Shown piece by piece: positions 7,855 to 16,063 of a stretch of DNA of 38,477 bases. How positions within the stretch are numbered: the stretch's first letter is position 1; each line of letters starts with the position of its first letter. This DNA comes from Hydrogenophaga intermedia (GTDB lineage Bacteria > Pseudomonadota > Gammaproteobacteria > Burkholderiales > Burkholderiaceae_C): contig NZ_CCAE010000042.1 in assembly GCF_000723405.1 (NCBI RefSeq), forward strand, positions 1 through 38,477, given 5' to 3'. The notes under the pieces are model-generated. The model did no database searches. It had not been told where the DNA came from and was given only the letters and a program-made list of their open reading frames with translations. Made by a program: the position numbers and the translations under genes.

Positions 7855-8847
7855 TCACTCGAGGGTCACGTTGGCGGCCTTGATCACGCGGGCCCACTTC
7901 TCGGACTCGGCTTTGATGAAGGCACCCGTCTGCTTCGGCGTCTGCCCACCCGGCTCGGCGCCCTGCGCGGCGAACTTCTCGCGCACGTCGGGCAGGGCCA
8001 TCGCGGCGGCGAAGTGCTTCTGGATCTGCACCGCCACCGCCTCGGGCGTGCCCGATGGCGCGACCACGCTGAAGAAGGTCACGGCCTGCATGTCGGGCAA
8101 CTTGAGCTCGGTGAAGGTCGGCACGTCGGGCAGCGCCTTCGAGCGGCGCTCGTCCGCCACCGCCAGCACCTTGATGCGCTTGCTCTGGTGGTATTGCGCC
8201 GAGGAGGCGATGTTGTCGAAGAACACGTCCACCTGGCCACCGACGAGATCGGTCAGCGCGGGCGCCGTGCCGCGGTAGGGGATGTGCACCATGCGCGTGC
8301 CGGTGAGCTGCATGAACAGGTTGGCCGTGAGGTGCGAGGTGGAGCCGTTGCCCTGCGAGGCGTAGGTCACCTTGTCGGGGTTGGCTTTGAGATAGGCGAT
8401 GAACTCGGCCAGGTTGTTGGCCGGCACCTTGGTGGAAACGCCCAGCACGTTGGGCACCGTGGCCACCACCGTCACCGGCACCCACTTGGTGGGGTCGAAC
8501 GGCATGGTCTTGTAGAGGTGGTGGTTGATGGCGATCGGGCCGGGCGGCGACACCAGCAGCGTGCTGCCGTCGGCTTCGGCGCGCGCGACGAACTCGCCTC
8601 CGATGTTTCCGCCTGCACCGGTGCGGTTCTCCACCACGATGCCCGCGGGATAGGCATCGCGCATCTTCTCGGCGAGTACGCGCGGCAGCACGTCGGCGGT
8701 GCCACCCGCAGGGAACGGCACCACCAGGCGCAGCAGCTTGGGCGATGCACCCGACTGGGCCAGCGCGTTCAAGGGAAGCGCGGCGCACAGGCCGGCGGCG
8801 ATCGACGCCGCCGCGAGGGCGCGTCGCGTGATTCGTGGGGAGTTCAT
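7855..8847 (-). CDS. tphC: Terephthalate-binding TTT (Bug-family) periplasmic receptor TphC
   Basis: This 330-residue solute receptor has an RR-containing Sec or Tat-like signal ([11 protein letters not shown]..., cleavage near ALAQSG). Bug/TctC-family marks follow: [59 protein letters not shown] and [10 protein letters not shown]. In Comamonas the homologue delivers terephthalate to a TctA/TctB-type permease encoded elsewhere (TpiA-TpiB); no such genes are in this window either. It is the first gene of the tph operon and starts with ATG at 8847 after GAGGAATGAC, a good ribosome site. It lies divergent from tphR across a 110-bp regulatory region. Confidence 0.88.
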   Translation of the reverse strand: MNSPRITRRALAAASIAAGLCAALPLNALAQSGASPKLLRLVVPFPAGGTADVLPRVLAEKMRDAYPAGIVVENRTGAGGNIGGEFVARAEADGSTLLVSPPGPIAINHHLYKTMPFDPTKWVPVTVVATVPNVLGVSTKVPANNLAEFIAYLKANPDKVTYASQGNGSTSHLTANLFMQLTGTRMVHIPYRGTAPALTDLVGGQVDVFFDNIASSAQYHQSKRIKVLAVADERRSKALPDVPTFTELKLPDMQAVTFFSVVAPSGTPEAVAVQIQKHFAAAMALPDVREKFAAQGAEPGGQTPKQTGAFIKAESEKWARVIKAANVTLE

Positions 8848-8920
8848 GTCATTCCTCTGCGTGGGGTGGGCGAAACGTGTCGGCCAATCACCGGCACGGC
8901 GGCGCAGTCTAGGCGCGTGC

Positions 8921-8955
8921 TTGATGCACATCAACGAATTCGCACAAAATGTGCG
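8921..8955 (+). promoter_or_regulatory. tphR-tphC intergenic operator candidates (two dyads)
   Basis: Two inverted repeats lie side by side in the divergent spacer. TTGATG-CA-CATCAA occupies 8921-8934, and CGCACA-AAA-TGTGCG, a perfect 6+3+6 dyad, occupies 8941-8955. The second covers the first possible tphR ATG (8949), which favours ATG 8958 as the start and suggests autoregulation. IclR-type regulators of aromatic pathways commonly bind such sites between divergent genes. Binding by TphR is inferred. Confidence 0.5.
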
Positions 8956-8957
8956 CC

Positions 8958-9785
8958 ATGCGAACTTCATCCAAACCATCAAGCACGGCCGGCCACGCCA
9001 GCGTGACCCATGACACGGACGAGCGGTCCGAGCGCGGCGAACGCGACTACGTCATGGCGCTGGAGAAGGGCCTCGCCATCATCGAAGCCTTTGGCCAGTT
9101 GCGCGGCGCGGCCACGCTCACGCAGCTCGCCGAGGTCACGGGCCACACCAAGGCCTCGGTGCGCCGCTCGCTGCACACGCTGTGCCACCTGGGCTACGCC
9201 ACGCAGGACGGTCGCCAGTTCCAACTGGCCGCGCGCGCCTTGCGCCTGGGCTCGGCCTTCGTGGTGTCGGACGCGCTCACGCGCCTGGCGCAGCCCATCC
9301 TGGAGACCACCGCCGAGCGCACGAAGGAATCGGCCTCCATCGCGGTGCTCGATTCGCAGGACTCGGTCTTCGTCGCACGCGCCACGCACCGGCGCAGCCT
9401 GTCGGTGGGGCTGGGCGTGGGCGCGCGGCTGCCGGCCTACGCCAGCGCCACGGGCCGCGTGCTGCTGGGCGGGCAGCCGCGCGACTGGGTGCGCTTCATG
9501 CTCAACCGCATGGGCCGGCCCGCGCTCACGGTCAAGACCATCACCAGCCTGCCCAAGGTGATACAGCAGGTGGACCTGGCGCAGCGGCAGGGTTACGCGC
9601 TGTGCGACCAGGAACTCGAAATCGGCCTGCGCTCGATCGCGGTGCCCATCCTCGACCGCCGTGGCCGCACCATCGCGGCGATGAGCCTGTCGGTGGCGAC
9701 GAGCCGCATGGACGTGCCCACCATCCTGGAGAAGCTGCTGCCCGAGCTGGAGCGCGCGAAGCAGAAGTTTCCCGCGCTGCTGTAA
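8958..9785 (+). CDS. tphR: IclR-family regulator of the tph operon, TphR
   Basis: This 275-residue transcription factor has a long N-terminal tail, then a winged helix (about 50-90: LTQLAEVTGHTKASVRRSLHTLCHLGYA) and a C-terminal IclR effector domain with SVGLGVGARLPAYASATGRVLLG and CDQELEIGLRSIAVPI. It belongs with the PcaR/PcaU/PobR/TphR group that activates aromatic-acid operons when the substrate is bound. The divergent position next to tphC is exactly that of tphR in Comamonas. Two ATGs are possible, 8949 and 8958. The first lies inside a perfect dyad, so the second is chosen. Effector identity (terephthalate) is inferred from context. Confidence 0.85.
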   Translation: MRTSSKPSSTAGHASVTHDTDERSERGERDYVMALEKGLAIIEAFGQLRGAATLTQLAEVTGHTKASVRRSLHTLCHLGYATQDGRQFQLAARALRLGSAFVVSDALTRLAQPILETTAERTKESASIAVLDSQDSVFVARATHRRSLSVGLGVGARLPAYASATGRVLLGGQPRDWVRFMLNRMGRPALTVKTITSLPKVIQQVDLAQRQGYALCDQELEIGLRSIAVPILDRRGRTIAAMSLSVATSRMDVPTILEKLLPELERAKQKFPALL

Positions 9786-9793
9786 GACGCGCT

Positions 9794-10753
9794 TCAGCGC
9801 GCGGGCCGCCTTCGGGCCTTCGCACCGCGCCGTGCGCTCGCGCGCAGCGTGCCCAGCAGCTTGTCGGCCGCCGGTGTGCGCAGCCCGCCGCGCAGCATGA
9901 TGAGCCCCACCGGTGGCAACTCGATCGGCACCGGCAGCGCCAGGGTTCGCGCCAGTTGCTCGCCTTCCAGGTAGCGCGCCACCTCGTGTGCAACGAAGGC
10001 CACGCGCCGGTGCTGGCGCAGGAAGCTCAGCGTCACCAGGAAAGACGCGGTCTCCACGATGTCCGCCGGCGGCTCCAGGCCGTGCTTGTAGAACATCTGG
10101 TTGAGCTTGATGCGCGACGAGGCCCAGGGCGGTGGCACCACCCAGGGCTGCGCGGCCAGGTCCGCCCAGCCGGGTTTTCGCAGGCGGGCCAGGGCATGGT
10201 CGCTCGCCACCACCACGCTCATCGCCTCGGTGTACAGCGCCTCTGTCTCCAGGTCGGGCGAGGCGTAGCCTGGCTCCAGGCGGCCCACGATGAAGTCCAG
10301 CTCGCCCACGCGCAGGCGCGGCAACAGGCGCGACAGGTCGCCCTCTTCCACCAGCACCGCCGTGCGCGGCGCTTCCTGTTTCAGGCGGCTCACGGCCTCC
10401 ATCAGCAGGCCCGGCGTGGCCACCACCATGGCGCCCACGCGGATGCGCCCGGCCCCGCCGCTGGCCACGGCAGAGATGTCCTCGCGCGTGCGGTCGAAGT
10501 CGGCCAGCACCGAGCGCGCGAAACGCGCCACCTTCTGCCCATAGGCCGTGGGTTCCGTGCCGCGCGTGGAGCGCACGAACAGCTCCAGCCCGAACAGGCG
10601 CTCGATCTCGGCGAGCGACTTGCTCACCGCCGGCTGCGTGAGCGAGAGAAACTCGGCCGAGCGCCCGAGGTGGCGGAACTCGTCGAGCGCCACGATCAGC
10701 TGCAGGTGTTTGAGCTTGAGGTTGGAACGCAGCACGCGGTCGATGTCGCTCAT
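9794..10753 (-). CDS. LysR-family transcriptional regulator
   Basis: This 319-residue LysR-type protein has an N-terminal winged helix (about 10-70, with LGRSAEFLSLTQPAVSKSLAEIE and GLELFVRSTRGTEPT) and a periplasmic-binding-like effector domain containing RIRVGAMVVATPG, LLPRLRVGELDFIVGRLEPG and LPPVGLIMLRGG. The sequence style resembles the GbpR/CbgR/PcaQ group. It is divergent from the TTT receptor-UxaA pair and probably controls it through the large dyad at 10781-10813. The start is ATG at 10753; ATG 10780 would add nine residues but touches the dyad. The C-terminus is strongly basic (RRGAKARRRPAR). It converges with tphR, with only 8 bp between the stop codons. Confidence 0.87.
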   Translation of the reverse strand: MSDIDRVLRSNLKLKHLQLIVALDEFRHLGRSAEFLSLTQPAVSKSLAEIERLFGLELFVRSTRGTEPTAYGQKVARFARSVLADFDRTREDISAVASGGAGRIRVGAMVVATPGLLMEAVSRLKQEAPRTAVLVEEGDLSRLLPRLRVGELDFIVGRLEPGYASPDLETEALYTEAMSVVVASDHALARLRKPGWADLAAQPWVVPPPWASSRIKLNQMFYKHGLEPPADIVETASFLVTLSFLRQHRRVAFVAHEVARYLEGEQLARTLALPVPIELPPVGLIMLRGGLRTPAADKLLGTLRASARRGAKARRRPAR

Positions 10754-10780
10754 GGGGGTGGGCTCCGGTTTGGTGTACAT

Positions 10781-10813
10781 GAAGAATATGACATGCAGCA
10801 TGTCCACTTCTTC
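10781..10813 (+). promoter_or_regulatory. 33-bp nested dyad, likely LysR operator
   Basis: GAAGAA (10781-10786) and GACATG (10790-10795) mirror CATGTC (10799-10804) and TTCTTC (10808-10813) about a common centre at 10797, so 12 of 15 pairs on each side match. A third GACATG half-site lies at 10822-10827. The site sits between the divergent LysR and receptor genes, where LysR proteins normally bind. Its role as an operator is inferred from symmetry and position. Confidence 0.65.
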
Positions 10814-10883
10814 ATTGGTTGGACATGGTGACAGCCACCAGAATGCGGCGCGTTCCCCCACACACAACGACAGGAGACAAGCC

Positions 10884-11864
10884 ATGCACATGAACCGCCG
10901 CCAACTCATGCTCGGCACCGTGGGCGCCGCCCTCGGGGGCGCCGCGCCGCTGCTGCGTGCCGCCGCTTACCCCGAGCGCCCCATCACCTTCATCTGCCCC
11001 TGGCCCGCGGGCGGCACCGGCGACATGACCATGCGCGCCCTGTGCGTGGCCGCCAGCAGCGCGCTCGCCCAACCCGTGGTGGTGGAGAACCGCGCGGGGG
11101 CCTCCGGCATGCTGGGGCTCAAGGCACTCGCCATGGCGCGGCCCGACGGCTACACGGTGGGCCAGATCCCGATCTCGGTGACGCGCTTCTCGCAACTGGG
11201 CAGCGTGCAGCTCGACCCGATGAAGGACCTCACCTACCTGGCCCGCACCTCGGGGCAGACCTTCGGCATCGCGGTGCGCGCGGACTCGCCTCACAAGACC
11301 CTGAAGGACTTGGTCGCAGCGGCCAAGGCCGCCCCCGGCAAGCTCACCTACGGCAGCGCGGGCGTGGGTGGCGCCACGCACGTGGGCATGGAGGAGTTCG
11401 CCTTGGCCGCCGGCATCGAGCTCAACCACGTGCCCTACAAGGGCGGCGCGCCCGCCCTGCAGGATCTCTTGGGCGGCCAGATCGACGCGCTGGCCGACTC
11501 CAGCTCCTGGGCGCCGCATGTGAAGTCGGGCAAGCTGCGCCTGCTGGCCACCTGGGGCGTGCAGCGCACCCGCGAGTTCGCGGACGTGCCGACGCTCAAG
11601 GACTCGGGCTACGACGTGGTGGTGGACGCGCCCAATGGCGTGGGCGCGCCGAAGGGACTGGACCCGGCCATCGAGAAGCGCCTGCGCGAGGCCTTCAAGA
11701 CCGCCGCCGCGAGCCCCGAGTTCGCGGCCGCCTGCGGCAAGATCGACGCGCCGCTGATGTACCTGGACGGGCCCGACTACGCCAGCTACGTCGCCACCAC
11801 CTACCGCAAGGAAACGCAGCTCATCGAGCGGCTGAAACTGCGCGAACTGATGAGCAAGAGCTGA
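10884..11864 (+). CDS. Bug-family TTT periplasmic receptor (substrate unknown)
   Basis: This 326-residue TctC/Bug-type solute receptor has an N-terminal export signal with a twin-Arg-like NRRQLMLGTVG followed by a hydrophobic stretch, with cleavage near LLRAAAYP. Family blocks are ITFICPWPAGGTGDMTMRA, VVENRAGASGMLGLKALA, HVPYKGGAPALQDLLGGQID and FADVPTLKDSGYD. It is preceded by AGGAGACAAGCC, a strong ribosome site; ATG 10890 is an alternative start. Its stop TGA shares a base with the ATG of the UxaA-family gene (TGATG), so both are coupled. The context suggests a sugar acid or related hydroxy-acid ligand, which is inference. Confidence 0.88.
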   Translation: MHMNRRQLMLGTVGAALGGAAPLLRAAAYPERPITFICPWPAGGTGDMTMRALCVAASSALAQPVVVENRAGASGMLGLKALAMARPDGYTVGQIPISVTRFSQLGSVQLDPMKDLTYLARTSGQTFGIAVRADSPHKTLKDLVAAAKAAPGKLTYGSAGVGGATHVGMEEFALAAGIELNHVPYKGGAPALQDLLGGQIDALADSSSWAPHVKSGKLRLLATWGVQRTREFADVPTLKDSGYDVVVDAPNGVGAPKGLDPAIEKRLREAFKTAAASPEFAAACGKIDAPLMYLDGPDYASYVATTYRKETQLIERLKLRELMSKS

Positions 11865-13396
11865 TGCCCGTGGTCGACGCCTCGCCGCTGATCCGCCTGC
11901 ACGCCAGCGACAACGTGCTGGTGGTGCGCCAGCCGCTGGCGCTGGGGCAGGCGCTGCCGGGCTTCGGCCTGCGCGCGAAGGCGCAACTGCCGGCCGGCCA
12001 CAAGATCGCGGCGCGCGACATCGCGGCCGGCGAGCGGGTGCTCAAGTACAACGTGGTCATCGGCCGGGCCGCGCGCGACATCGAGGCCGGCGAGCACGTG
12101 CACGGCCACAACCTCGACCTCGCGCACGAGGCGCACGACCCCGGCTTCGGCCTGGACGTGAAGCCCGTGGACCACGTGCCCGAGTCCGCGCGCGCCCGTT
12201 TCATGGGGTTCGTGCGCCCGGACGGCCGCGTGGGCACGCGCAACTTCATCGGCATCCTCAGCTCGGTGAACTGTTCCGCCACGGTGATACACCGCATCGC
12301 CGCGCACTTCACGCCCGAGCGCCTGGCCGACTACCCCAATGTCGACGGCGTGGTGGCGTTCGCGCAGACCAGCGGCTGCGGCATGTCCAGCCCCAGCGAG
12401 CACTTCGACCTGCTGCGCCGCACGATCGGCGGCTACGCCAGCCACCCCAACCTGGCGGGCGTGCTGATCGTGGGCCTGGGCTGCGAGCGCAACCAGGTGG
12501 CCGATCTCATGGCCTCGCAAGGCCTGAGCGAAGGCCCGCTGATGCGCGGCTACGTGATGCAGGACGTGGGTGGCACGCGCGCCACCATCGCCGCCGGCGT
12601 GGCCGCCGTGCAGGCCATGCTGCCGCTGGCCAATGCCGCGCGGCGTCAGCCCGTGAGCGCGGCGCACCTGAAGGTGGGCCTGGAGTGCGGTGGCTCGGAC
12701 GGCTTCTCCGGCATCGGCGCCAACCCCGCCCTGGGCGCGGCCATGGACCTGCTGGTGCGCCATGGCGGCACGGCCATCCTGTCGGAAACGCCGGAGATCC
12801 ACGGCGTGGAGTTCATGCTCACGCGCCGCGCGGTGAGCCCCGCCGTGGGCCAGAAGTTGCTGGACCGCCTGGCCTGGTGGACCGAGTACACGCGCGGCCA
12901 CCAGGCGCAGTTCAACGGCGTGGTGGGCGCGGGCAACCAGGCCGGCGGCCTGGCCAACATCGTGGAGAAATCGCTCGGCTCGGCCATGAAGGGCGGCACC
13001 ACGCCACTGGTGGACGTGGTGCGCTACGCCGAGCGCATCGACACGCCCGGCCTGGTGTTCATGGACTCGCCGGGCTACGACCCGGTGGCCACCACGGGCC
13101 AGATCGCCAGCGGCGCCAACCTCATCTGCTTCACCACGGGGCGCGGCAGCATGTTCGGCAGCAAGCCAGCGCCCACCATCAAGCTGGCCAGCAACACGCC
13201 CATGTTCCAGCGGCTGGAAGAGGACATGGACATCAACTGCGGCCTGGTGATCGACGGCGAGCTCGACATCCCGCGCATGGGCGAGCGCATCTTCGAGCAC
13301 ATCCTGCGCACCGCGTCAGGAGAACGCACGAAGAGCGAACAACTGGGCCTGGGCGACCACGAGTTCGTGCCCTGGCACCTGGGCATCGTGAGCTGA
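11864..13396 (+). CDS. UxaA-family hydro-lyase (altronate/galactarate dehydratase-like)
   Basis: This 510-residue protein joins an N-terminal SAF domain (about 15-90, with KIAARDIAAGERVLKYNVVIG) to a GD/AH dehydratase domain. The dehydratase marks are GFVRPDGRVGTRNFIGILSS, the TSGCGM and GLGCERNQ cysteine motifs, LECGGSDGFSGIGANP and FMDSPGYDPVATTGQ followed by CFTTGRGSMFGSKPAP. Family members use an iron centre to dehydrate altronate, galactarate or related sugar acids to 2-keto-3-deoxy acids. The length fits UxaA/GarD. With the coupled upstream receptor it forms an import-and-dehydrate pair. The exact acid is not decidable from sequence. No downstream aldolase or kinase follows, as the next gene is convergent with a 7-bp gap. 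Confidence 0.87.
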   Translation: MPVVDASPLIRLHASDNVLVVRQPLALGQALPGFGLRAKAQLPAGHKIAARDIAAGERVLKYNVVIGRAARDIEAGEHVHGHNLDLAHEAHDPGFGLDVKPVDHVPESARARFMGFVRPDGRVGTRNFIGILSSVNCSATVIHRIAAHFTPERLADYPNVDGVVAFAQTSGCGMSSPSEHFDLLRRTIGGYASHPNLAGVLIVGLGCERNQVADLMASQGLSEGPLMRGYVMQDVGGTRATIAAGVAAVQAMLPLANAARRQPVSAAHLKVGLECGGSDGFSGIGANPALGAAMDLLVRHGGTAILSETPEIHGVEFMLTRRAVSPAVGQKLLDRLAWWTEYTRGHQAQFNGVVGAGNQAGGLANIVEKSLGSAMKGGTTPLVDVVRYAERIDTPGLVFMDSPGYDPVATTGQIASGANLICFTTGRGSMFGSKPAPTIKLASNTPMFQRLEEDMDINCGLVIDGELDIPRMGERIFEHILRTASGERTKSEQLGLGDHEFVPWHLGIVS

Positions 13397-13403
13397 GCGC
13401 GGC

Positions 13404-13913
13404 TCAGACGAAACGCGCGATCTGCGCCACGTCCTCCGGAAAGAGTTGACCCTTCTCGGCCATCACCACGCGGCCATCGCGGCCCCGCACCAGGGTCATG
13501 GGCAGCGCCTTGCTCGGCCGTGGCAGCACGCGATCGATGGCGGGCGTGGTGATGCCGGTGGGGAACGTGTAGCCGCGCCGCGCCAGGTAGCGCCGCGCAT
13601 CCTCTTCCCGTTTGTCGATGGACAGGCCCAGCATCTTCAGGCCGCGCGGGCGCTGTTCGTCCCACAGCTTCTGCATCAGCGGCGTCTGCTCGGCGCAGTA
13701 GGGGCACCAACTGGCCCACCAGTAGATGAGCACCACCTGACCTTCGGCCTGCGCGGCGCGAAAGTGGCCGCCATCGAAGAGGGGCACGTCGGGCAGGGCC
13801 AGCGGGGCACCGATGGCGGGCACCGGCACCGGCACCTGCGGCGCGGCGTGCGCCAGGGGCACGGACGCCAGCGGCGTGGCGCCTAGGGCCTTGATGAGGG
13901 TTCGTCTGAGCAT
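13404..13913 (-). CDS. TlpA-like thioredoxin-fold protein, exported
   Basis: This 169-residue protein has an N-terminal signal (MLRRTLIKALGATPLAS..., cleavage near AHAA) and a TlpA/ResA-type thioredoxin domain. The redox motif WCPYC (Cys70, Cys73) lies in IYWWASWCPYCAEQ, followed by the conserved cis-Pro region SKALPMTLVRGRDGRVV. It probably acts in the periplasm as a disulfide reductase or oxidase, for instance for cytochrome maturation or protection of a neighbouring exported protein. It is not part of an obvious operon: the UxaA-type gene converges on it, and the coupled catabolic operon upstream ends 75 bp away. The Pro/Val-rich linker after the signal is unremarkable. Confidence 0.83.
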   Translation of the reverse strand: MLRRTLIKALGATPLASVPLAHAAPQVPVPVPAIGAPLALPDVPLFDGGHFRAAQAEGQVVLIYWWASWCPYCAEQTPLMQKLWDEQRPRGLKMLGLSIDKREEDARRYLARRGYTFPTGITTPAIDRVLPRPSKALPMTLVRGRDGRVVMAEKGQLFPEDVAQIARFV

Positions 13914-13988
13914 GCGTGGGCTCCGTCGCGCGGCGAAGAATCTGACGATTCTGCCGCGCCGGCTTTCACGCTGGAGGCAGGCCAAACC

Positions 13989-14792
13989 CTAGCGCCGGGC
14001 CTGCGGCCATTGAAACAGCGGCGGTTGCCGTTCGGTGAAGCGGCGCACCGCGTCCCGGTGGTACGCACTGGCCAGCGCCAAGGCCTGGCCGTGTGATTCG
14101 TGCGCCAGCGTGGCTGGCAGATCGTTGTCGAACGCACCTTGAAAGTGGCGCTTGGCCAGCGCAAGGGCCAGGGGTGATGCCTGGGTCAGCGCCCCGGCCA
14201 TGGCCTGCGCGCGCGCCAGCAGGGCATCGCTGGCCACCACCTCCAGGGCCACGCCCATGGCCTGCGCTTCGGCGGCGTCGATTTCGCGAGCCGACAACAC
14301 CAGCTCACGCGCGCGCTGCAGGCCGACCACACGCGGCAGCGTGTACAACGCGCCGCAGTCGGGGATCAGGCCCACGCGGCCGAACACCATGCACAGTCGC
14401 GCGCGTTCGCCCAGCAGCACCATGTCGGCCAACAGCAGCAGGCTGAAGCCGGCGCCATACGCCACGCCATCGGCGGCGGCGATCACGGGCCGCTCGAAGC
14501 CGTGCAAGGCGAGCGTCATGTCGCGGTAAAGGTCCATGCCGCGGCGCGCTTCCTCCGCGCTGCGCGGCCCCGCGTCGCGCATGCCGCGCACGTCGCCACC
14601 GGCGCAGAAGTTCGCGCCCGCGCCCTGCAGCAGCAGCACGCGCACGTCCTCGCGCGCGCCCAGCGCACGCAGGGCCTCGGTGAGTTCGGCTGCCATGCGA
14701 CGGTCGATGGCGTTCATCACCTCGGGCCGGTTGAGCGTGAGGCGGGCCACGCCGTCCTGCACGGACACGATCAGGGTCTCGAATGTCTGCAT
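13989..14792 (-). CDS. Enoyl-CoA hydratase/isomerase family protein
   Basis: This 267-residue crotonase-fold enzyme has the oxyanion-hole segments GANFCAGGDVRGM (about 59-71) and ADGVAYGAGFSLLLLADMV (about 108-125). The catalytic region reads FGRVGLIPDCGALYTLPRVVG, with Asp145 in the PD position. That arrangement is common in PaaG-like isomerases rather than in classical hydratases carrying two Glu residues. It is the last gene of the CoA operon and would hydrate or isomerise the enoyl-CoA produced by the dehydrogenases. The start ATG at 14792 lies 17 bp after the CoA-transferase stop. The longer reading of this frame upstream overlaps the CoA-transferase gene and is rejected. Confidence 0.85.
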   Translation of the reverse strand: MQTFETLIVSVQDGVARLTLNRPEVMNAIDRRMAAELTEALRALGAREDVRVLLLQGAGANFCAGGDVRGMRDAGPRSAEEARRGMDLYRDMTLALHGFERPVIAAADGVAYGAGFSLLLLADMVLLGERARLCMVFGRVGLIPDCGALYTLPRVVGLQRARELVLSAREIDAAEAQAMGVALEVVASDALLARAQAMAGALTQASPLALALAKRHFQGAFDNDLPATLAHESHGQALALASAYHRDAVRRFTERQPPLFQWPQARR

Positions 14793-14809
14793 GGCGGGCT
14801 CCCGCGGCC

Positions 14810-16039
14810 TCACACGACGCGAGCTTCGCGCAAGGCGGCAACGGCCGTCCCATCGAGCCCCAGCACGTCGCGCAGCACCTCGTCGGTGTGCTGCCCCAGC
14901 ACGGGTGGGGCCATGGGCGCGCGCCCGGGCATGCCGGTGAAGCGGATGGGGCTGCCACAGAAGCGCGTGGGGCCCGCCTGCGCATGGTCGGCGGTGATCG
15001 CCACGCCGCGGTGCTGCACCTGCGGGTCGGCGAAGACCTCGTCGTACGTGTTGACCGGGCCGCTGGGAATGCCGGCCTGCTTCAACGCGGCCAGCAGGTC
15101 GGCCGACTGCCATTGAGCGGTGATCGCGCCGAAGGTGGCGGCCAGCTCGGTGCGGTGGCGCAGCCGTTCGCTGTTGGTGACGAAGCGCGGGTCACTCGCC
15201 AGCTCGGGGTGGCCCAGCGCCTCGCAGAACTCACGGTACTGGTCCTCGCTGCCGCAGATGACGATGACGCTGCGGTCGGCACAGGCGAAGGCCTGCGAGG
15301 GCAGGCCGCCGTTGCCTTCGGTGCCGCGGCGCGGCGGCACCTGGCCGGTGGCAAGGTAGGTGGCCACCGAATGCGTCTGCGCGACGATGGTGCTGTCGAG
15401 CAGAGCGATGTCGATGTGCGCGCCCTCGCCCGAGTGCGTGTCGCGCTCGTACAGCGCGGCCAGGATGCCGGCGGTGGCGAACTGGCCGGCCATGAAGTCG
15501 GCCAGGCTGGGGCCGGTCTTCATGGGCCCGCCACCGGGCACGCCGTCGGGCAGGCCGGTCACGGACATGAGTCCGCTCATGGCCTGGAACACGGTGTCGT
15601 AGCCGGGCTGCGCGGCGTAGGGCCCGGTCTGGCCGAAACCCGTGACGGAGCAGTAGATGAGGCGCGGGTTGAGGCGCCTGAGCGACTCGTGGTCGAGCCC
15701 GTAGCGCTTGAGGTCGCCGACCTTGTAGTTCTCGATCAGCACATCGCTCTGTTCCACCAGGCGGCGCACCAGGTCCTGCCCCTCGGGGCGCGCGAGGTCG
15801 ATGGTGATGGAGCGTTTGTTGCGGTTGGCCGAGAGGTACATGGGCGACTCGCGCGTGTCGCGGCCTTCGGTGTCTTTCAGGAACGGCGGACCCCAGCGGC
15901 GGGCCTCGTCGCCTCGGCCGGGACGCTCGATCTTGATGACCTCGGCGCCGAGGTCACCCAGCGATTGCGCGGCCAGCGGCGCGGCAAGGATGCGGCTGAG
16001 GTCCAGCACGCGGATGCCGGTGAGGGGCAGTCGTTTCAC
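14810..16039 (-). CDS. Class III (CaiB/BaiF) CoA-transferase
   Basis: This 409-residue member of the formyl-CoA transferase/CaiB family moves CoA from a donor acyl-CoA to a free carboxylic acid. The N-terminal block LTGIRVLDLSRILAAPLA, SANRNKRSITIDL and ENYKVGDLKRYGLD are typical. The catalytic aspartate is Asp181 in TGPSLADFMAGQ. The C-terminal IRFTGMPGRAPMAPPVLGQH is also standard. In this operon it most likely activates the acid delivered by the TTT receptor, before oxidation by the paired acyl-CoA dehydrogenases. The donor (succinyl-CoA or another) cannot be told. It starts 24 bp after the small dehydrogenase stop. Confidence 0.88.
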   Translation of the reverse strand: MKRLPLTGIRVLDLSRILAAPLAAQSLGDLGAEVIKIERPGRGDEARRWGPPFLKDTEGRDTRESPMYLSANRNKRSITIDLARPEGQDLVRRLVEQSDVLIENYKVGDLKRYGLDHESLRRLNPRLIYCSVTGFGQTGPYAAQPGYDTVFQAMSGLMSVTGLPDGVPGGGPMKTGPSLADFMAGQFATAGILAALYERDTHSGEGAHIDIALLDSTIVAQTHSVATYLATGQVPPRRGTEGNGGLPSQAFACADRSVIVICGSEDQYREFCEALGHPELASDPRFVTNSERLRHRTELAATFGAITAQWQSADLLAALKQAGIPSGPVNTYDEVFADPQVQHRGVAITADHAQAGPTRFCGSPIRFTGMPGRAPMAPPVLGQHTDEVLRDVLGLDGTAVAALREARVV

Positions 16040-16063
16040 GTCGATGTCTTCCCTGATGTCATG

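Noticed and set aside
11042..13396. 784-codon plus-strand frame extending upstream of the UxaA-family gene
   Set aside because: The extra N-terminus overlaps the TTT receptor in another frame and is Arg/Gly-rich noise. The ATG at 11864, overlapping the receptor stop, is the natural start.
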